This document shows positions 59,878-64,000 of a stretch of DNA of 64,000 bases, in pieces (position 1 is the first letter of the stretch; every line of letters starts with the position of its first letter). Source of the DNA: an uncultured Bacteroidales bacterium (GTDB lineage: Bacteria; Bacteroidota; Bacteroidia; Bacteroidales; Muribaculaceae); the NCBI GenBank assembly GCA_902776835.1, contig CACYRK010000012.1, forward strand, positions 16,010-80,009, written 5' to 3'. The notes under the pieces were generated by a model. It searched no databases. It saw only the letters and a list, made by a program, of their open reading frames with translations, and had not been told where the DNA came from. The translations under genes and the position numbers were made by a program.

Positions 59878-60606
59878 TCACTTTGCCAGGCGCAAGCCCA
59901 AATTGTCGCTTACGTCCGACGGGTCTTGGTAATATCGGCAGGATACGCGGCAGTATGTCGGTTCTAAATCCAGGCTGCCACCGCGATAAATGTGGTAATA
60001 ACCATCGAACGGGCCGACGGGATCGGTCTGCCTTTCGGCGCTGTAACTGCCATAAAAGTCCTGGCACCACTCCCACACGTTGCCGCTCATATCATAGAGG
60101 CCAAGTTCATTGGGGGCTTTGGTGCCGACAGGGTGAGTAACTGCATTGCTGGTGACACTGTACCACGCCACTTCGCGGCAAGTGTTGCTGCCAGAGTACT
60201 TGTAGCCCCGGCTCTTGTTGCCACCACGTGCGGCATACTCCCACTCGGCCTCGGTGGGCAGGCGGAAATTCTTGCCTGTGAGTTGGTTCAACTTGGTGAT
60301 GAATGTCTGGCACTGGTACCAAGTGACATACTCAACCGGACGCTGGAGGTCGCCGGTGAAACGGCTCGGGTTGTTGCCCATCACAGCCTGCCACAGGGCC
60401 TGCGTGACCTCAGTCTGACCGATACTGAAGTTGCTCAGTGTCACCTTGTGCGTAGGGTTCTCATTGCTTAACGCATCGCTACCCTGCTCGGGCGTGGCTC
60501 CCATGGTGAAGGTGCCGCCCTCGACAGGCATCATTTTAAACGACACACCATTAACGGTGAAGGTCTCAGGAATGACGACCTTTCCAAGCAGGATGTTGAT
60601 GAGCAT
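59878..60606 (-). CDS. SUMF1/FGE-fold domain protein, probably the detached C-terminus of the LRR gene
   Basis: 242 residues from the first ATG, which sits inside a dockerin helix (DLNMLINILLGK), so it is not a natural start. Residues 20-242 are a SUMF1/formylglycine-generating-enzyme fold: MMPVEGGTFTMGAT, IGQTEVTQALWQAVMG, RLPTEAEWEYAARGG, LYDMSGNVWEWCQDFYG, YHIYRGGS. Of the Cys pair needed for true formylglycine formation only the second (TYC) seems present, so a structural or other role is likely. Reading the same frame upstream gives DNVDGEGGVDGNDLN, a dockerin calcium loop that completes the domain begun in the other frame of the upstream gene. It has no signal peptide of its own. Confidence 0.75.
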   Translation of the reverse strand: MLINILLGKVVIPETFTVNGVSFKMMPVEGGTFTMGATPEQGSDALSNENPTHKVTLSNFSIGQTEVTQALWQAVMGNNPSRFTGDLQRPVEYVTWYQCQTFITKLNQLTGKNFRLPTEAEWEYAARGGNKSRGYKYSGSNTCREVAWYSVTSNAVTHPVGTKAPNELGLYDMSGNVWEWCQDFYGSYSAERQTDPVGPFDGYYHIYRGGSLDLEPTYCRVSCRYYQDPSDVSDNLGLRLAK

Positions 60607-60608
60607 GT

Positions 60609-63600
60609 TCAGGTCGTTGCCGTCGACACCGCCCTCGCCGTCGACGTTGTCGCGGCCGCCGTGGCGTCGCCGGTCTTGTAGGTTGGTGTTGGCTCCGTAA
60701 CTTCCATCTCCACCAATTCCCCATTCTCGACCTTATAGGGAATCCATCGTTTTGCCCTTGCGGCAGCCACATGGTCGTCGGTAAACTCATTCTCTTCCCC
60801 TTGCTGTTCAAGAACATTCAGCGTGCCACTGTCGTCCTCGGGTATGGTGCGAAGGCTGGCAACCAAAGCCGTCATCTCAGCAGCCTTAATCTTGTTACCG
60901 ACAATCACCAGGGTGTCCAGCGCGCTGCAACCGCTGAGCGACAGCGAACTCAGGCTGTTCATACCGCAATCTATTCTGATTAATTTCGCCAAACCCTCCA
61001 CATTCAACGAAGTCAAATCATTGTAGTAGCAATCCAGGGTTTGAAGGTTGCTGCAGGCCGACACGTCGAGTGTTTCCAGGGCATTGTTGGAGCAATCAAA
61101 ATACTTAATTGCTGGGCAATTTGAAAAATTGTAAGATTTAAACCTGTCACTGGCCAAGAGGTTCTGGCTGCAATCGAGTGTTTCCAGCGAGGTGCAGCCG
61201 GTCACCCTGAGATAAGTCAAAGCGTTTCCGTGGCAATCGAGTTTGGTGAGCGAGGTGTTGCCGGAAGCCTCGAGCCAACTAAGGTTGGAATAGCCTGCGA
61301 TACTCAAAGTGGTGAATTTGTTGGCGCCGCAATAGATTGTCTCGATACTGGAGGGCATCGTGGGCAGCGACGTGAGTTGGTTTCTGACGCAGGAGAACAT
61401 GGTAAGGGGGCAGGAACTATAGTAAAGCCTGGTCAATGCGTTTCTATCAGCGATAAGACTATACAACAAGGTGTTGTTGGACACATCCAGGGTGTTCAGT
61501 TTGGGTAAATCTGATATAGTCAGTTCGGTGAACTTGTTGTTGCCACAGAAGATTTCCTCGATATTTGAGGGCAACGTGCCCAGCGATGTAAGTTGGTTGT
61601 TGGAGCAGTTGAGTGATTTCAGTACTGTACAACCGCTCACATTGAGGCTGGTCAAGGCGTTGCTCTGACAGTAGAGCGAAGTCATATTGGCGTTGTTGCT
61701 CACATTTAGTGTCTTCAAAGCGGTTTTACCTGTCACACTCAGCGTAGTGAAGTTGTTGGAGCCTGCATTGATTTCCTGAATAGTGCTTGGCAGCGTGCCC
61801 AGCGATGTAAGTTGGTTGTTTGAGCAAATGAGCGTGGTCATCGCCGAGCATCCAGCCGTGCTTAATGATGTCAAGGCGTTGCTGTAGCACTCGAGCGAGG
61901 TTAGGCTGGTACAGTTCGAAATAATCAGTGTCTTCAAGTTGCTGCGGCCCGTCAAAGTAAACGATGTGAATGGGTTGCTGGAGCAATCGATATAAGCCAC
62001 CGAGTTGGGCAGCGTGCCCAGCGATGTGAGTTGGTTGCCGCCGCATTTGAGCGTGGATAGCGCAGTACAGCCATTCACGTTTAATGATGTCAAGGCGTTG
62101 CTATAGCACTCGAGTGAAGTCAGGCTGGCGCAGTTCGAGATGTTCAGCGACGTCAAGCTGCTGCGACCGGTGATGCTGGCACTGGTGAAACTGTTTGAGC
62201 TCGCGTTGAGCGACTGCACCGAACTGGGAATCGAGGGCATCGACGTGAACTTGTTCCCGTGGATGTCCAGAGTCTTCAGTGCCGTGTTGTTGTCCAGCTT
62301 TATGAACGTTAACGCGTTGTTGTAGCACGAGAGGGTGGTCAAGTAAGGATTGTTATCGGCGAACAACGTCGCAAGCTTGCTGAGACCATTCACCGAACAT
62401 GTGGTGAACCGGTTGTTGGAAATCTGCAGAGATTCCAGCGATGAGGGCAGGCTCGATAACGAGGTGAGCTGGTTGCTTGCCACCGCGAGGGTTTTGAGCG
62501 AGCTGCAACCGCTCACATCGATTGACGAGATTGCGTTGGAGGTCAAGTCGAGTGACGTGAGCGAAGTGTTGTTGTTCATATACACCGTTGCCAGGCTCGA
62601 CTTGTTGCGGATGCTCACGTTGGTGAGTTGGTTGTAGCCGGCGTTGATGTATCTTATTGTCGATGGCATCGTGGGCAACGACGTGAGCCGATTGCTCTGG
62701 CAATACAGGTATTGCAGGTTGCTCGGCAGGTTGCGCATCGTGCTGATCTGGTTGTTGCTGCAGTTCAGCGTGGTCAACCCCGCGGGGGGAGAGTCGGGAA
62801 TCGACGTGAGCGAGTTGTTCGAGCAGTTGAGCGTAGCAAGCGCCGTGAAACGCTCTAAACCCGAGAGGCTGGCGACACTCTTTCCCGAAATGTCGAGGCT
62901 TGTGCGGGAATTTACCTCGCTCGTCGTCACATAACCCTTGGGATAGAGCGTGAGTAAATAGTCGCATAACCTGGTGTCGGGGAAATTGCTGGAGTGGATG
63001 ATAAACGCATAGTCGGAATGGATTTGAATCTCCTGGCTCTTCACCGGGCTGCCACTGCTGGTGTAGATGGTTCCGCTGCTGTAGTATGCGCCGACGGGAG
63101 CCAGCACGGCCGCCTTGTTGTACGACGACCAGTAGCACTGGTACAGGCTCTGGTAACTGCCGTTGCCCGGAACGATGAGTTTGCTGCCGTCGTAAGAACA
63201 CATCGTCATCGAACTTATGACGTAATTGCTTGTGCTCTGTGCCACCACGGTGACACTGCTCTTGAGGTTGACCTTCGTCGACGAGCCGCCGCCCTTCATG
63301 CCTTCCTTGCAGTTGTCGCCGTTGGCAACGAAATATATCGTGCCGGTGCCACTGATGTTCACCGTCTTGCCGCTGGAGATGTTCACGCCGTTCTGGTTGT
63401 CGCTCGTGCCGGTGCACGTAAACGAGGCGTAGGAGTTGGTGCCGTCAACGATGATGTCGGTGTTCTCCATCAGCCTCAGGCCGGCGCCCACCGTGCTACA
63501 GTAGTTTGAGCCCGTAAACTTGATGGTCAGGCCGCTCACGCTGCGGTTGTGAATGGCATAATTGCCGCCACCGGTGCGCGTCATGTTCAGGCCGGAAACC

Positions 63601-63782
63601 GTCAGCGTTTTGCTGCTGGGGTCATATCTTACCGAGGCACCACTGTTGATGTCCTTGCCGGTAACGTTGTTGTAGTTGCTGGTGCTGACCTCCACACCGC
63701 CAACATTGATGCCGTAGTCCGAGGCTTGCGCGGCCAGGACGCATAGCAACGGCAGTGCGAATGCAAGTAAAATTTTCTTCAT
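60609..63782 (-). CDS. Secreted leucine-rich-repeat protein, frameshifted at its C-terminal dockerin
   Basis: 1057 residues, signal peptide about 1-20. Residues 20-270 are a beta-rich region with internal repeats (GTGTIYFVANGDNCKEG). Residues about 280-1000 are leucine-rich repeats of about 21 residues, of the Bacteroidetes kind (LTSLGTLPSNIEEI, LTSLNVSGCTVLKSLNCSNNQ). The frame then ends in TYKTGDATAAATTSTARAVSTATT, which has no sense in protein terms, whereas the next frame gives a normal dockerin and a SUMF1 domain. Adding one base near 60662 yields TGDANGGRDNVDGEGGVDGNDLN, a proper calcium loop. So the intact gene would be LRR-dockerin-SUMF1 of about 1300 residues. Own promoter at 63843-63873. 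Confidence 0.82.
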   Translation of the reverse strand: MKKILLAFALPLLCVLAAQASDYGINVGGVEVSTSNYNNVTGKDINSGASVRYDPSSKTLTVSGLNMTRTGGGNYAIHNRSVSGLTIKFTGSNYCSTVGAGLRLMENTDIIVDGTNSYASFTCTGTSDNQNGVNISSGKTVNISGTGTIYFVANGDNCKEGMKGGGSSTKVNLKSSVTVVAQSTSNYVISSMTMCSYDGSKLIVPGNGSYQSLYQCYWSSYNKAAVLAPVGAYYSSGTIYTSSGSPVKSQEIQIHSDYAFIIHSSNFPDTRLCDYLLTLYPKGYVTTSEVNSRTSLDISGKSVASLSGLERFTALATLNCSNNSLTSIPDSPPAGLTTLNCSNNQISTMRNLPSNLQYLYCQSNRLTSLPTMPSTIRYINAGYNQLTNVSIRNKSSLATVYMNNNTSLTSLDLTSNAISSIDVSGCSSLKTLAVASNQLTSLSSLPSSLESLQISNNRFTTCSVNGLSKLATLFADNNPYLTTLSCYNNALTFIKLDNNTALKTLDIHGNKFTSMPSIPSSVQSLNASSNSFTSASITGRSSLTSLNISNCASLTSLECYSNALTSLNVNGCTALSTLKCGGNQLTSLGTLPNSVAYIDCSSNPFTSFTLTGRSNLKTLIISNCTSLTSLECYSNALTSLSTAGCSAMTTLICSNNQLTSLGTLPSTIQEINAGSNNFTTLSVTGKTALKTLNVSNNANMTSLYCQSNALTSLNVSGCTVLKSLNCSNNQLTSLGTLPSNIEEIFCGNNKFTELTISDLPKLNTLDVSNNTLLYSLIADRNALTRLYYSSCPLTMFSCVRNQLTSLPTMPSSIETIYCGANKFTTLSIAGYSNLSWLEASGNTSLTKLDCHGNALTYLRVTGCTSLETLDCSQNLLASDRFKSYNFSNCPAIKYFDCSNNALETLDVSACSNLQTLDCYYNDLTSLNVEGLAKLIRIDCGMNSLSSLSLSGCSALDTLVIVGNKIKAAEMTALVASLRTIPEDDSGTLNVLEQQGEENEFTDDHVAAARAKRWIPYKVENGELVEMEVTEPTPTYKTGDATAAATTSTARAVSTATT
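60658..60668 (-). other. Probable site of a single-base frameshift
   Basis: On the minus strand the reading GGCGACGCCACGGCGGCC gives G-D-A-T-A-A, but an extra A after GCCA gives G-D-A-N-G-G and joins to the dockerin frame. The lost base therefore lies about 60658-60664. It could be a true mutation, phase variation, or a sequencing error in a GC-rich run. Confidence 0.65.
61363..62240. repeat. Tandem DNA repeats of about 210-220 bases inside the LRR gene
   Basis: The string around GCGTGCCCAGCGATGT recurs at 61572, 61792 and 62011, with a diverged copy near 61370; spacing is 209-220 bases, about 72 residues, or three to four LRR units. High identity between copies points to recent duplication and to possible copy-number change by recombination. 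Confidence 0.65.
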
Positions 63783-63842
63783 ATCAGTAGGTTTTTAATT
63801 AGTATTTTGTTGTTGAATTTTCAAAGTAATTCCAAATCGCCA

Positions 63843-63873
63843 CAAAAATACAAAAAAATCCACCATTTACAAA
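63843..63873 (-). promoter_or_regulatory. Promoter of the LRR gene
   Basis: Minus-strand -7 box TATTTTTG (63843-63850) with TTTG (63870-63873) 19 nt upstream, 60 bases before the ATG at 63782. Long A/T tracts surround it. Confidence 0.6.
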
Positions 63874-63967
63874 TTTTTTTTGCAAAAAAAGCAATTAAAA
63901 CACACGGCAATTTCATTTAAAAAAGTTTTTGAAGGCGAAAGATGGGTCATTTTTTATAGAAAATCAC

Positions 63968-63975
63968 TAAATTTG
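63968..63975 (+). promoter_or_regulatory. Plus-strand -7 box at the window end
   Basis: TAAATTTG on the plus strand followed by CACGCAGCG, the usual look of a Bacteroidetes start region. It would drive a gene beyond the right edge. No TTTG is seen at the right distance, so the call is tentative. It would be the first divergent transcription unit of the window. Confidence 0.4.
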
Positions 63976-64000
63976 CACGCAGCGATGCGGAAGCACCGCC

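Noticed and set aside
59878..60606. True formylglycine-generating sulfatase maturase
   Set aside because: The first of the two active-site Cys positions after RGGS seems to be Leu, and no sulfatase gene lies nearby.
61363..62240. CRISPR-like spacing of repeats
   Set aside because: The repeats are coding, about 210-220 bases apart, and encode leucine-rich repeats; no short palindromic repeats with unique spacers and no cas genes.

Overview
The window is chromosomal DNA of a member of the Bacteroidales, most likely Muribaculaceae or a close relative; the family is inferred from gene content, not from a marker gene. Signs are a SusC/SusD polysaccharide utilisation locus (PUL), promoters of the Bacteroidetes type (TTTG or TTG, about 20 nt, TAnnTTTG), a Complex I operon with fused nuoCD and no nuoEFG, BACON-free Ig-rich secreted proteins with C-terminal sorting-like or dockerin-like tails, and genes of high GC content in AT-rich spacers. 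Every protein gene I can support lies on the minus strand, so the reading order runs from high to low coordinates; the long open frames on the plus strand are shadows.

Layout, high to low coordinates. 59.9-63.8 kb: a secreted leucine-rich-repeat protein and a SUMF1-fold protein that appear to be one gene split by a single-base frameshift inside a dockerin domain. 42.3-59.5 kb: an 18-gene respiratory block, nuoA-B-CD-H, then the whole F-type ATP synthase set (atpD-C-B-E-F-H-A-G), then nuoI-J-K-L-M-N, so the ATP synthase genes sit inside the Complex I operon. 41.1-42.2 kb: a DUF4886 SGNH-like protein with a dockerin tail. 35.4-40.9 kb: two tandem copies of a two-gene cassette, a secreted beta-propeller followed by an N-acetylmuramoyl-L-alanine amidase. 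34.2-35.1 kb: a BadF/NagK-type kinase homologue with a degenerate phosphate-binding motif.

19.6-34.0 kb: a fructan PUL organised like the levan locus of Bacteroides thetaiotaomicron: a hybrid two-component sensor with a periplasmic sugar-binding domain (but without a recognisable HATPase domain), SusC, SusD, a surface glycan-binding lipoprotein, two GH32-type proteins, a sugar transporter and a fructokinase. The spacer between sensor and susC carries a promoter on the plus strand and a rod-shaped, refoldable inverted-repeat segment that I interpret as a small RNA gene resembling 6S RNA.

2.9-19.3 kb: a long run of peptidoglycan-related genes: a golvesin-domain amidase, a glycosyltransferase, a DUF4922 protein, a SpoIID-type enzyme, an AmpG-like permease, then the MurNAc salvage set namZ, a FAD/Fe-S D-2-hydroxyacid dehydrogenase, a MurT-like membrane protein, murK, murQ and an SGNH hydrolase. 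The logic fits: NamZ frees MurNAc, MurT-like imports it, MurK phosphorylates it, MurQ splits it to GlcNAc-6-P and D-lactate, and the flavoprotein can oxidise the D-lactate and feed the quinone pool used by the respiratory genes. A low-GC GxxExxY gene framed by inverted AATTCG-type repeats interrupts this run. 0-2.6 kb: a secreted glycerophosphodiesterase-like protein, a palindromic MITE-like repeat and the start of a membrane protein cut by the window edge.
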